Assembly (NCBI GenBank): GCA_036400075.1
Contig: DASWLV010000109.1
Coordinates: 1 to 64,000 of the forward strand
DNA length: 64,000 bases
Reading direction: 5' to 3'
Source of the DNA: JALZCH01 sp036400075
Lineage (GTDB): Bacteria; Acidobacteriota; Blastocatellia; Pyrinomonadales; Pyrinomonadaceae
Under the pieces are notes generated by a model. It had not been told where the DNA came from and searched no databases. It saw nothing but the letters and a program-made list of their open reading frames with translations. Made by a program: the position numbers and the translations under genes. Positions 8,423-16,732 of the stretch are shown in pieces (position 1 is the first letter of the stretch; each line of letters begins with the position of its first letter).

Positions 8423-9880
8423 TTATTCGGGTTTCGCCGTCTGCGAATTTCCAAAAGCTTTATCAATCGAAATGCGGCTATTTGAAAGCAGCGTGTCGAA
8501 ATCTTTTGGAACGTACGAAAACGTTGCCGCTCCGCCGCGCATATTTTGCACGTAGTTGACGAAATCGTTTTGATAATCGCGGAACCGACTAACATTGCCG
8601 CGCTGGTTGAAAATAACGAAATAGAGAATCTCGCCTTTGGCGGTCGCCATTTGACCGACCAAGCTGCTGACTCCGTTATCGGTTTGCGGCAAAGTTCCGG
8701 TTTTGCCGATGACGCTGCCGCGCGAACGATAATCGGTGAAACGATTTTTCAACGTGCCTTCGTCAATTCCCGCGACGGGCATAATGTCGGTCGGCGAAAG
8801 TTTGTTTTTGACTAATTCGTTTTGCAGAGCGCGAAAAATTTTCATCATCGCGCGGGGCGTCACTCGATTGACTCCGAGACCGCTCGTCGAAGCGATTTGA
8901 AATTCTTCAAACGGAATTTTCGCTTCGCGGATAACGATGTTCTGAACGCCGTAAGTGCCGCCGACCGAATCGCCGAGGCGTTCAGCAAGAAAATTGTTTG
9001 AATACGACAAACACGCTTTCAGAATATCTTTGAGCGGGCTGGATTCGTGTGTTGCAAGCAGGCGCAGATTCGTCGGCAAAACATCGGCTGTGACAGCTCC
9101 CATTACGGCGACGCTCGGAATCGGTCGCGGTTGGTTCGGGCTGTTTGTTTTTAAATAATTGTGCCAGGCGTTGACCGCCGCCGCCGAACGGCGCGTCGCG
9201 TCCATAGTGTCGTAAAAGACCACGCCTGAACGTAAAGCGGACGGATTGTAATTAATTGTGAACTGCGGCGCAACCATCAAATCGCCGGTTACTTTTTGAA
9301 TGCCGATTTTGTTAAGCGCATCGGCAACAACCATCGCGTGTTCATATTGCAGCGACGGGTCGCTGCCGGTGACAATCAAATTGCCGGTAATCGTGCCGGT
9401 CGTCGTGTCAATAATGCCGTCGGTGTAAATCTGTGTTTTAAAACGATAATTCGCTTTCAAAGTGCTCAAAACCGCCAAAGCCGTGGCGAGCTTGATGTTC
9501 GACGCCGGATTAAACGTCGTGTCCACCGAGTTTCCCATCAAAACCTGACCTTGCGCGGTTTCGACCAGCAAGCCGCGCATTCCGCCGATAACAGGTTCGA
9601 GCGACGGCGCGGCAACGTCCGGCGCAAGTGTGTTCGGCGCGGCGGAATTATTTGTCGTTCCGGCGGGCGGAGTCGTGCGGGGAAGCGAAGGCTGCGTCAC
9701 CAGGGCGGGCGATTGTTTGACAATCGGTTTGACCAGAGGCGACGAGCCGGGCTGCGGCGAACCCGACGGGCGAGTGTAAACGTCTTGCGCAAGAGCGGGA
9801 TTTCCCGCCGCAAACGCGGAAAAGACGAACAAAAGCGCGAAACTGAAACGAAAACTTTTTAATACAGGGCTTATAATCAT
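8423..9880 (-). CDS. dacB: D-alanyl-D-alanine carboxypeptidase/endopeptidase, PBP4 (S13) family
   Basis: This periplasmic serine peptidase trims or cleaves peptidoglycan cross-links. All three active-site motifs are present: SxxK as SNIK (S127-K130), SxN in YSNNFLAERLG, and KTG in GKTGTLPQTDNG. A signal peptide covers the first ~31 residues, followed by a Pro/Ser/Thr-rich linker to about residue 90. Length (485) fits the S13 family (E. coli PBP4 is 477). The ATG at 9880 directly starts the signal sequence. It may be transcribed with the FHA-murJ downstream, although a strong terminator lies between them. Confidence 0.92.
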   Translation of the reverse strand: MIISPVLKSFRFSFALLFVFSAFAAGNPALAQDVYTRPSGSPQPGSSPLVKPIVKQSPALVTQPSLPRTTPPAGTTNNSAAPNTLAPDVAAPSLEPVIGGMRGLLVETAQGQVLMGNSVDTTFNPASNIKLATALAVLSTLKANYRFKTQIYTDGIIDTTTGTITGNLIVTGSDPSLQYEHAMVVADALNKIGIQKVTGDLMVAPQFTINYNPSALRSGVVFYDTMDATRRSAAAVNAWHNYLKTNSPNQPRPIPSVAVMGAVTADVLPTNLRLLATHESSPLKDILKACLSYSNNFLAERLGDSVGGTYGVQNIVIREAKIPFEEFQIASTSGLGVNRVTPRAMMKIFRALQNELVKNKLSPTDIMPVAGIDEGTLKNRFTDYRSRGSVIGKTGTLPQTDNGVSSLVGQMATAKGEILYFVIFNQRGNVSRFRDYQNDFVNYVQNMRGGAATFSYVPKDFDTLLSNSRISIDKAFGNSQTAKPE

Positions 9881-10114
9881 TTTTCTTTATAATCTTTTCC
9901 CAATCCAATTCGGATCCGGTCGGCAGGCTGCCAGCGCGCCGTCAGGTTTCAACGGCTGACAACATCATAACACAACTTTCAGCCGGAGAGTCTAGCGATT
10001 TGCTGCAAACCATAAGAAAATTTGTTCGCAATCATTAGACGCGATATTCGATGCAAAAGGTTAATTCTCGGATGTCGGCTTTTTCGGAAAATGTTACAAA
10101 ATGCGTACGAATCG

Positions 10115-10144
10115 TTGACAAGTAATTTCGCGTAACTCTAGAAT
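10115..10144 (+). promoter_or_regulatory. Sigma-70-like promoter
   Basis: TTGACA (10115-10120) and TAGAAT (10139-10144) are separated by 18 nt and lie just upstream of the glycosylase start at 10160. That would give a very short leader. Confidence 0.5.
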
Positions 10145-10159
10145 TAAAGCGAAAAACTC

Positions 10160-10837
10160 GTGGTTTCGCGCAGCGTGTCAATTAAACAACCTGTCACAAT
10201 CGAATCGGTTTTACAAATTCATCGAGAGCGCGGCGCGGAAATCAGGAAACGACTCGCCGAGTTTGAAAACATCTGGCAAAAGGGATCGGACGAGCAGCTT
10301 TTTGAAGAACTGGTTTTCTGCATTTTTACCGCCAATGCTTCGGCGCGAATGGGATTGCGCTCGGTCGCGGCGGTTAAAAATCTGCTGCCGGAAAACGCTT
10401 CGGCGGAAACGCTCGCACAGGCTTTAACGGGCGTTCATCGTTTCCCGAATGCGCGCGCCGGTTACATTGCCGTAACGCGAGAATTTTTGCGGCAGGATTG
10501 CCAAATGCAATTGCGCGAGCGATTGTTAAGTTTCCCCGATTCGATTGCTCGCCGAGATTGGCTCGTTCGCGAAAAGGGAATTAAAGGCTTGGGATTTAAA
10601 GAAGCCAGTCATTTTTTGAGAAACATCGGATTTCGCGGTCTGGCGATTTTGGACAAACATATTTTGAACAGCTTGGCGGATTTGGGGGAAATAAATAATT
10701 CTAAACCGCCTGCAACCAGAACGCGCTATTTGGAGATCGAAAATATATTAAAAAAGTTCGCCCAAAAACACGGTATTAATTTCGATGAATTGGATTTAGT
10801 TTTATGGTCGCTTAAAACCGGTGAGGTTTTGAAATAA
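10160..10837 (+). CDS. N-glycosylase/DNA lyase, Ogg2-type
   Basis: The 225-residue protein belongs to the helix-hairpin-helix base-excision glycosylases and most resembles the archaeal-type Ogg2 enzymes that remove 8-oxoguanine and nick the abasic site. Evidence is the hairpin region EKGIKGLGFKEASHFLRNIG, where the Lys of FKEASH is expected to be catalytic, followed by the conserved Asp in ILDKHI, plus the N-terminal ELVFCIFTANASARMG. The start is GTG at 10160, right after a promoter-like sequence; a second in-frame GTG lies a few codons on. It is followed 28 nt later by the TPR-protease gene. Confidence 0.85.
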   Translation: MVSRSVSIKQPVTIESVLQIHRERGAEIRKRLAEFENIWQKGSDEQLFEELVFCIFTANASARMGLRSVAAVKNLLPENASAETLAQALTGVHRFPNARAGYIAVTREFLRQDCQMQLRERLLSFPDSIARRDWLVREKGIKGLGFKEASHFLRNIGFRGLAILDKHILNSLADLGEINNSKPPATRTRYLEIENILKKFAQKHGINFDELDLVLWSLKTGEVLK

Positions 10838-10865
10838 AAATCGCCGGATTAAGGAGAATACAAAA

Positions 10866-12512
10866 ATGTTTGCCTTTAGCTTTAACTTTCTCCCGCAAAG
10901 ATTCGCTTCCGACGCCCGAAAATCTTCTTTTGTTTTGCTTTTCTTTGCCGCTTTTCTGGCGCTGTCCGCCGCGCCGAATTTTGCTCAAACCGAAACGGAG
11001 GGAACGCTCCGCAAACAAGCCGCAAAAGCGATGCGAAAAGGCGAATTTGCGGAAGCCGAGAAAATCTGGCGAGTGCTGCTTGGCGGCGAGCCGGATAATT
11101 ATAAATATCGTCTCGCTCTAAGTCATTCTCTTTACAAACAGCGTTTCCTCGTCGAAAGCTATAACGAAGCCAGAAAAGTCGCCGATGCGGAGCCGAAAAA
11201 TGCGCGCGCCTTTGCTTTGATCGGATCAAGTTTGTTGAGCGCGGGAAACTTCAAGCAAGCGAAAGAGGCTTTTTACACCGCTTTAAGTCTTAACGAGGAA
11301 GAGCCGCTTGCGCTGGCGGGAGCGGCGATGCTCGATTTTCACGAAAACCGCGCCGCCTGGGGATTTGCCCGGATTCGCCTCGCTATCCAACTTGAACCGC
11401 GAGAACCGGATTTTGTTTATTATCTGGCGCAGGTGGCTGTGCGAACCGAAAAATATAACGAAGCCGCCCAGGCGTATGAAAATTTTTTGCGAATCGCGCC
11501 GAACACAGATGTTGACCGGCGCGAAAGAATTAAGGGATTGATTAGCTTTCTGCGTTATCTCGGCGCGCAAAGCAAACTGTTCGCAATCGAAGGAAAACGG
11601 CAAACGGCGATCAAAATGGAAATCGTTAATAACCGCCCGATAATAACGGTCAAAATAAACGAACTCGACGAACCGCTGCGTTTTGTGCTGGATTCCGGCT
11701 CGGCGGTGACGGTTCTTTCCGATACGACGGCAAAACGTCTCGGAATCAAAGAAGTCGCTCGCGGGGGAAAGGCGCGAGCCATCGGCGGCGAAGGCAAATT
11801 CAATATTGTTTACGGATTTTTGAATTCGCTTCATATCGGCGATGTTAAAATCAACAAAGTTCCGGTTTACATTCGCAAATTTCACAATCGCAGCGAATCA
11901 ATTGACGGTTACATCGGCATCTCGCTTATTTCAAAATTTCTGACGACGGTTGATTACGGAAATCAAGTTTTTTCCCTCGTCAGACAAGAGAAAAAAGAAA
12001 ATAAAAAAACTGAGACGGATGTGACTCCGTCAAGCGCAGATGGATTGAGCATTCCTTTGCGAATTACGACGAGCGGTTTTTTAAGCGGCGAAGTGAAAAT
12101 TGATTCGGTGCCCGAAGCGTTAAATTTTATTATTGACACGGGCGCGAGCGTTTCGGTCGTCAGCTCCGTAACAACGAAATATTACCAGCTTAATCGTTTC
12201 GTCGAACCGACAATTATGAGAGTGTTCGGCGCAGCCGGAATTACGGAAAACGTGACTGCTTTAAATTTGCCGCGCCTCAATTTCGGGCTGCATTCGCAGG
12301 AGAAAATTCAAGCTGCCGTTTTGGATTTGGAGGCGATCAACGAGACTTCCGGTTTTGAGCAATCGGGGATTTTGGGTGGAAATTTTCTCAAAAATTACCG
12401 CCTGACGTTCGATTTCGTCAACGTTAAAGTCGTGCTTGAACCGTCTCTGCCGCAAAAAATTAAAAATGCAACCGACGCAATCGTCTCCGAAAACATCAAA
12501 CCCCGCGAATGA
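10866..12512 (+). CDS. Secreted TPR protein with two retropepsin-like aspartyl protease domains
   Basis: AAGGAG lies 10 nt before the ATG. A signal peptide (SSFVLLFFAAFLALSAAPNFA) is followed by TPR helices over residues ~40-220. Two aspartic protease domains then follow: the first has FVLDSGSAVTVLSD (Asp276), the second FIIDTGASVSVVSS (Asp424), each with a downstream hydrophobic-hydrophobic-Gly motif (GYIGISLI; SGILGGNFL). Retroviral-type and bacterial clan AA proteases usually carry one such domain and dimerise; here two copies 148 residues apart could form one active site within a chain. The Lys/Glu-rich linker (~375-395) separates them. Substrate unknown; location is periplasmic by inference. 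Confidence 0.85.
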   Translation: MFAFSFNFLPQRFASDARKSSFVLLFFAAFLALSAAPNFAQTETEGTLRKQAAKAMRKGEFAEAEKIWRVLLGGEPDNYKYRLALSHSLYKQRFLVESYNEARKVADAEPKNARAFALIGSSLLSAGNFKQAKEAFYTALSLNEEEPLALAGAAMLDFHENRAAWGFARIRLAIQLEPREPDFVYYLAQVAVRTEKYNEAAQAYENFLRIAPNTDVDRRERIKGLISFLRYLGAQSKLFAIEGKRQTAIKMEIVNNRPIITVKINELDEPLRFVLDSGSAVTVLSDTTAKRLGIKEVARGGKARAIGGEGKFNIVYGFLNSLHIGDVKINKVPVYIRKFHNRSESIDGYIGISLISKFLTTVDYGNQVFSLVRQEKKENKKTETDVTPSSADGLSIPLRITTSGFLSGEVKIDSVPEALNFIIDTGASVSVVSSVTTKYYQLNRFVEPTIMRVFGAAGITENVTALNLPRLNFGLHSQEKIQAAVLDLEAINETSGFEQSGILGGNFLKNYRLTFDFVNVKVVLEPSLPQKIKNATDAIVSENIKPRE

Positions 12513-12569
12513 CCGCGAATAAAACCGATAACTTCGGTTTAATTTAAAATTTCGGGTTTGGGACGATTT

Positions 12570-13028
12570 GTGAAGCAGAGCATTTATTTGGAAACGTCGG
12601 TGATCGGCGCTTATCTGGACAACGGAGATGCGTTTCGGCGAGATTTGACGATTTACTGGTGGGAACACGAGCTTTTCGATTATCAGCCGTTCGTTTCGCT
12701 GCTAGTCGAACGCGAGCTTGAACGCACGCAGGAACCGCACCGGACAAGCTATTTAAATTTAATTAAGCCGCTGACCAGACTTGAGCTAGTCGAGGAAGCG
12801 GCGATTTTAGCCGAAGGCTATGTCGCGCGCGGAATCATTCACCGCAAATATTTGGCAGACGCTCTGCACGTCGCGCTCTGTTCGGTTCATAAAATTGATT
12901 ATCTCGTCACCTGGAATTTCGGTTTTCTGGCAAACGTCAAACGTCAGGCGCGGATTCGAGTTTTTAACACCGCCGCCGGATTTTTTGTGCCTTCGATTGT
13001 GACGCCCGAATTTTTAGTGGAAAAATAA
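12570..13028 (+). CDS. PIN-domain protein, VapC-like toxin
   Basis: The 152 residues fit the PIN ribonuclease fold: an N-terminal acidic motif in IYLETSVIGAYLDN (Glu in the usual Asp place, as in a known PIN subgroup), a middle Glu region (VERELERTQE), then ADALHVAL with the conserved Asp and LVTWNFGFLANV at the fourth position. PIN proteins of toxin-antitoxin pairs cleave RNA. The GTG at 12570 is chosen because it places the catalytic strand at the N-terminus; a TTG four codons upstream is also in frame. The small gene 5 nt downstream is the likely partner. Confidence 0.8.
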   Translation: MKQSIYLETSVIGAYLDNGDAFRRDLTIYWWEHELFDYQPFVSLLVERELERTQEPHRTSYLNLIKPLTRLELVEEAAILAEGYVARGIIHRKYLADALHVALCSVHKIDYLVTWNFGFLANVKRQARIRVFNTAAGFFVPSIVTPEFLVEK

Positions 13029-13033
13029 TTTTT

Positions 13034-13234
13034 GTGTATAGACGTTCAAAATTTTTAGAAATACTTCACGAAATCCGCGAACAGATGTCGCGCGAAGCCG
13101 ATTACGACATTGATTTATTCGCCGAGATGGTTCGCTCCGGCGCGCGCCCGCGACACGGCAAAATCCGCTATATTCGCGGCGTGCCGACAGCCGCGCCGAT
13201 AAATAAAGGTTCAGATTCGGAAAAAGAAAAATAA
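13034..13234 (+). CDS. Small protein following the PIN gene, candidate antitoxin
   Basis: The 66-residue product starts at a GTG 5 nt after the PIN stop. It is charged and largely helical at first (RRSKFLEILHEIREQMSREA), then acidic (DYDIDLFAEMVRSG), with a basic middle and a polar tail. No standard antitoxin DNA-binding motif is visible. Tight linkage to the PIN gene suggests a neutralising partner; if so the order (toxin first) is the reverse of most vapBC pairs. The function rests on context only. Confidence 0.6.
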   Translation: MYRRSKFLEILHEIREQMSREADYDIDLFAEMVRSGARPRHGKIRYIRGVPTAAPINKGSDSEKEK

Positions 13235-13289
13235 AAAAAACTTTAGCCGTCGCTTTCGAGATTTGCCATAATCAATTATTCTTTTGCCG

Positions 13290-13859
13290 GTGCGACGTTT
13301 TTTGCCGATTATTGTGTTGGTTTTCGCTGTTTTCGCGGCGGTCGGCGCTTATTTTTTTAATCAATACTGGATTCATCGTTTCGACGACATTATCGAGCGG
13401 CAGGCGGCGATTTACCGGCTCGATCCAAAGCTCGTCTGGAGCGTGATTTATCAGGAAACTTATTTCCGCCCGTGGATGACCGGCGAAGACGGCGAAGTCG
13501 GTTTGATGCAGATTATGCCGGGAACCGCGCGCGAATGGGCGAGCGAAACGGGTTTGCAGGATTTGGAAAAACAAATTGCCGCCAACCACGCCGCGGTTTT
13601 GAGCGAACCGGAACGAAACATTCAAATCGGCTGCTGGTATCTCGAAAAACTGCAGGAACGCTTTCGCGACACATCTTCGCCCGAAGCCCGCGCCCTCGCG
13701 GCTTACAACGCCGGAGCAAGCCGCGTCAACGAATGGGACAAGCAAGGGGAAAGCTCCGCGCCTTTAACCGAAGAAGAATTTATTCGCCGCATCGGCATTC
13801 CTTCAACTCAAAATTACGTTTCCGAAATTCTCAGGCGTTATCGTAAGCTGAAAAAGTGA
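13290..13859 (+). CDS. Membrane-anchored lytic transglycosylase (SLT domain)
   Basis: A single N-terminal hydrophobic helix (FLPIIVLVFAVFAAVGAYFF) precedes a goose-lysozyme-type SLT domain. Catalytic Glu lies in VIYQETYFRPWM, followed by GLMQIMPGTA and the AYNAGASRVNEW motif. Such enzymes cleave glycan strands of peptidoglycan to form anhydro-muropeptides. The size (189 residues) is that of a minimal catalytic unit. The start is GTG at 13290, or TTG at 13284; no Shine-Dalgarno is visible. Its stop overlaps the start of the next gene as GTGA, so the two are translationally coupled. Confidence 0.88.
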   Translation: MRRFLPIIVLVFAVFAAVGAYFFNQYWIHRFDDIIERQAAIYRLDPKLVWSVIYQETYFRPWMTGEDGEVGLMQIMPGTAREWASETGLQDLEKQIAANHAAVLSEPERNIQIGCWYLEKLQERFRDTSSPEARALAAYNAGASRVNEWDKQGESSAPLTEEEFIRRIGIPSTQNYVSEILRRYRKLKK

Positions 13860-15211
13860 ACGCCGAATCAACAGTTAAAATCTTGTGCGCCGATTGGGTT
13901 TTGCCGATTTCTTCGGCTCCGCTCGAACGCGGCGCAGTCGCAGTCAGAGCCGATAAAATCGTCGCCGTCGGCGAGCAGAGAGAAATTTTACCGCTTTTTC
14001 CCGAAGCAAAAATTGAAGATTTCGGCGCGGCAGCGATTTTGCCCGGTTTCGTCAACGCGCACACGCATCTCGAATTAACCGCGATGCGCGGATTTCTGGA
14101 CGACGTTGAACACGATTTTTTTTCCTGGCTGAAGAAATTAACCCTCGCTCGCGCGGAAAAAATGACGGCGGATGATTTGCGATTCTCGGCGACGGGCGGC
14201 GCAATCGAAGCCGCTCGCGCCGGAATAACTTGTCTCGCCGATATTGCCACTCAAGCCCGCGAAAGCATCGCCGCAATTCAAACCGTCGGTTTACGCGGAG
14301 TTGTTTTTCAGGAAATTACAGGTCCCGATGAAAATCAGGCGGAGCAGAGAATTGCGCGTCTGCGCGAACAAGTCCGGTCTTGCCGCGAGATCGAAAGCTG
14401 CACGGTGAAAATCGGAATTTCGCCGCACGCGCCGTATTCGGTCAGCCCGAAATTATTTCGACTCGCAACCGATTTCGCTTTGTCCGAAAATCTGTCGGTT
14501 TCAATTCACGCCGCCGAATCTCTCAACGAAGAAGAATTTTTGCTGCGCGGAACAGGACTTTTTTCCGGTTTTTATGAATCGCAGGGAATAAAATGGAACA
14601 CGCCCGGCGTTTCGCCGATCAAATATTTAAAATCAATCGGCGCGCTTCGCACAGCGCCGCTTCTGGCGCACTGCGTTCGAGTTTCGGATGAAGATTTGGA
14701 AATCGTCGCCGAAACCGATTCGCGCATCGCGCATTGCCCGAAATCAAACGCCAAATTCGCGCACGGCATTGCGCCGCTTCAAAAATTTTTAGAAAAGCCG
14801 ATCAAAACAGGCTTGGGCAGCGATTCGGTGGCGAGCAACAACGTCGCAGACATTTTGGAAGAAGCACGTTTTGCCGCGCTTTTGTCGCGCGCAAAAGGAA
14901 ATTTCGTTTCCGCCGAAGCTGTTTTGCACCTGGCAACTTTGGGCGGAGCACAGGCGCTCGGAATGGAAAATGAAATCGGGTCGTTAGAACCGGGCAAGCA
15001 AGCCGATTTAACCATCGTCAAGTTTGACCGAATTCCGCCCGAACCTGTTCATTCGCCCGTTGCCGCGCTGGTTTTCTCAAGCTCGTCTCGCGATGTCGCT
15101 CTGACGATGGTTGCCGGTTTTCCCGTTTTTAAACACGGCAAAATCATTCAAACGGACGAACAAGACTGGCGGGAAAAGCTAAAAGAAACCGCACGGAAAC
15201 TTTCCGCTTAA
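13856..15211 (+). CDS. Amidohydrolase, SAH/MTA/aminofutalosine deaminase-like
   Basis: The 451-residue protein is a metal-dependent amidohydrolase of the chlorohydrolase/adenosine-type deaminase group. It shows the N-terminal metal site NAHTHLELTAM, ISPHAPYSVS, HAAES, the middle HC-V in LLAHCVRVSD, SRIAHCPKSN, and the Asp in GLGSDSVASN. Members deaminate S-adenosylhomocysteine, methylthioadenosine, aminodeoxyfutalosine or guanine; which one cannot be told from sequence alone. The GTG start at 13856 overlaps the preceding transglycosylase stop, an unexpected partner. Confidence 0.82.
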   Translation: MNAESTVKILCADWVLPISSAPLERGAVAVRADKIVAVGEQREILPLFPEAKIEDFGAAAILPGFVNAHTHLELTAMRGFLDDVEHDFFSWLKKLTLARAEKMTADDLRFSATGGAIEAARAGITCLADIATQARESIAAIQTVGLRGVVFQEITGPDENQAEQRIARLREQVRSCREIESCTVKIGISPHAPYSVSPKLFRLATDFALSENLSVSIHAAESLNEEEFLLRGTGLFSGFYESQGIKWNTPGVSPIKYLKSIGALRTAPLLAHCVRVSDEDLEIVAETDSRIAHCPKSNAKFAHGIAPLQKFLEKPIKTGLGSDSVASNNVADILEEARFAALLSRAKGNFVSAEAVLHLATLGGAQALGMENEIGSLEPGKQADLTIVKFDRIPPEPVHSPVAALVFSSSSRDVALTMVAGFPVFKHGKIIQTDEQDWREKLKETARKLSA

Positions 15212-15292
15212 ATTTGGATTTTTCTCATTGTTCTTTGCGAAAATCCTTTGCATTCCTTGTCGTTTAATTCTGATAGAAGTAACGCAGTTGGA

Positions 15293-15358
15293 GGCGGAAA
15301 CACGACCGTGAGGGAGTGTGCTTTATTTTACACACTCCCTCACGGTCGTGTTTCCGCC
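15293..15358. repeat. Perfect long palindrome, 28-bp arms
   Basis: 15293-15320 is the exact reverse complement of 15331-15358, with a 10-nt AT-only-plus-C loop. Its right arm contains the last five codons and the stop of the CusF-like gene. It is longer than an ordinary terminator and resembles in size and layout the palindrome at 30021-30094, suggesting a family of REP-like or small non-autonomous elements. It could still act as a terminator for the convergent amidohydrolase and copper genes. Confidence 0.85.
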
Positions 15359-15762
15359 ATTTTTTTCTTGAAAATTGTGCTGAGCATCTCTGTCCCGGCG
15401 TCGTCTTCAAGGACGAAATCAACTTTGTCGCCGATCTTTAAATCTTGCATTAATTCATCATATTTAACTATAAACTTCGTTTTCGCAGCGGGCATTTTGC
15501 CTTTGATTTCTTCGTGATTTATCTCCACTTCGCCGGTTTTTTTGTTGATTTGGGCGAGCACGCCGGTTCCCGGATAATATTTGGCTTGCACGACATTGCT
15601 GCTACCGGCTGATTTCCGCATTTCGGCGATTTGTTTATCAACTTTGGAGATATTTGTAACAGCCTGCGTTTGATTTGTATTTTTGCCGCGCGCAGTTTGA
15701 TTCGATTGACAAGCGCTAACGCCGAAAACGACTAAAACAATCAACAAATATTTCGTTTTCAT
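15340..15762 (-). CDS. CusF-like copper-binding lipoprotein
   Basis: The 140-residue precursor has a lipoprotein signal (KYLLIVLVVFGVSAC, Cys18). A CusF-type beta-barrel domain follows (residues ~65-130), recognised by GTGVLAQINKKTGEVEINHE, GKMPAAKTKFIV and KIGDKVDFVLE; the His and Met positions fit copper binding. The ATG at 15762 gives 7 nt spacing from the SCO gene upstream; a further ATG at 15786 would overlap that gene. The last residues MAETRP are encoded by a palindromic repeat, so the natural end of the protein seems replaced. Likely works with the SCO protein in periplasmic copper handling for cytochrome oxidase. Confidence 0.82.
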   Translation of the reverse strand: MKTKYLLIVLVVFGVSACQSNQTARGKNTNQTQAVTNISKVDKQIAEMRKSAGSSNVVQAKYYPGTGVLAQINKKTGEVEINHEEIKGKMPAAKTKFIVKYDELMQDLKIGDKVDFVLEDDAGTEMLSTIFKKKMAETRP

Positions 15763-15769
15763 TTCTGTT

Positions 15770-16675
15770 TTAAAGATTCTTCGCATTTGAGTTTAAATTT
15801 TGAATTTCTTTCAGCACGTCAGCCGGACGCCATTCGTTGCCTGCATAAAGTTTAACGATTTTGCCATCGGGCGCGACGATTGCGGTTCGCAAATTGTGTG
15901 CAAGCCGCTCGCCTTCCTTAATCGTGTTGAGATTGAAAAAGCCGGTGACTTGCTGCACTTCCGCTTCAGTTCCGGTTGCAAGCTGCCAGATGTCAAAGCT
16001 CGGTTTTTCGGGATTTCCCAGATAACCGACGCCGTATTTTCGCAAAACTTCGGGCGTGTCCTTTTGCGGATCAAACGAAATGCTCAAGAGCCGGGCTTTG
16101 TCTTTGAGTTCCGAATTTTGGCGAATCATTTTCTCCAAATCCGTCATATTCAAGCTCATCAACGGGCAAAATTCGGGGTCGGGGCAAGTTGTAAAAATAA
16201 AAGTCAGAACCAGAATCTTGCCGCGAAAATCCGTCGCCGTAATTGTTTTTCCGTCCTGATTTTTGAGCTTGAAATTGACGATTTCCTTGCCGATTTTATC
16301 GGTCGGAGCTTCACGCAGAGGCTCTTTGACATCAACGTTGTCGAGCGGCGAAGCCGAAATTGCGACATTTTCAAGAAAATATTCGCCGTTCGGTTCAATC
16401 ACCATATCGCCGGAAACTTTATTGCCCGGTTTTACTTCGCGCAAAACCCAATCCTGTTTGATCGGAAAATTCATCTCCATTGCAGGCATATAACCTTCAA
16501 TAGCTTCGTGGGCGATTTTTGCTTTTTTGCCCGCGGTGTCAACCGAAACGACTTTGCCAGTTAATGGGTATCTTTTCGCCTCGCTCGAAGCCGCCGATTT
16601 TTGCTCGGCGCGCTGGCAAGCCGAAAACGTCAGGATTGATAGAGAAACAAGTAATAATAAAAATGTGCGAATCAT
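15770..16675 (-). CDS. SCO1/SenC copper chaperone with N-terminal CusF-like domain
   Basis: A lipobox (LTFSAC, Cys20) anchors the 301-residue protein. Residues ~36-108 repeat the CusF-like fold of the next gene (GKVVSVDTAGKKAKIAHEAI, GYMPAMEMNF). The thioredoxin-like SCO domain follows with the cysteines C164 and C170 (FTTCPDPEFC) and the distal His260 (LAHNLRTAI) that completes the copper site. The CxxxxxC spacing differs from classical CxxxC but is seen in this SCO subgroup. SCO proteins deliver copper to the CuA site of cytochrome c oxidase. No oxidase genes are in the window. Confidence 0.9.
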   Translation of the reverse strand: MIRTFLLLLVSLSILTFSACQRAEQKSAASSEAKRYPLTGKVVSVDTAGKKAKIAHEAIEGYMPAMEMNFPIKQDWVLREVKPGNKVSGDMVIEPNGEYFLENVAISASPLDNVDVKEPLREAPTDKIGKEIVNFKLKNQDGKTITATDFRGKILVLTFIFTTCPDPEFCPLMSLNMTDLEKMIRQNSELKDKARLLSISFDPQKDTPEVLRKYGVGYLGNPEKPSFDIWQLATGTEAEVQQVTGFFNLNTIKEGERLAHNLRTAIVAPDGKIVKLYAGNEWRPADVLKEIQNLNSNAKNL

Positions 16676-16732
16676 AATTTTAAATCGAAAAGATTAATTT
16701 GATGATGCCGCAACAGAAGATTCGAGCGCAAA

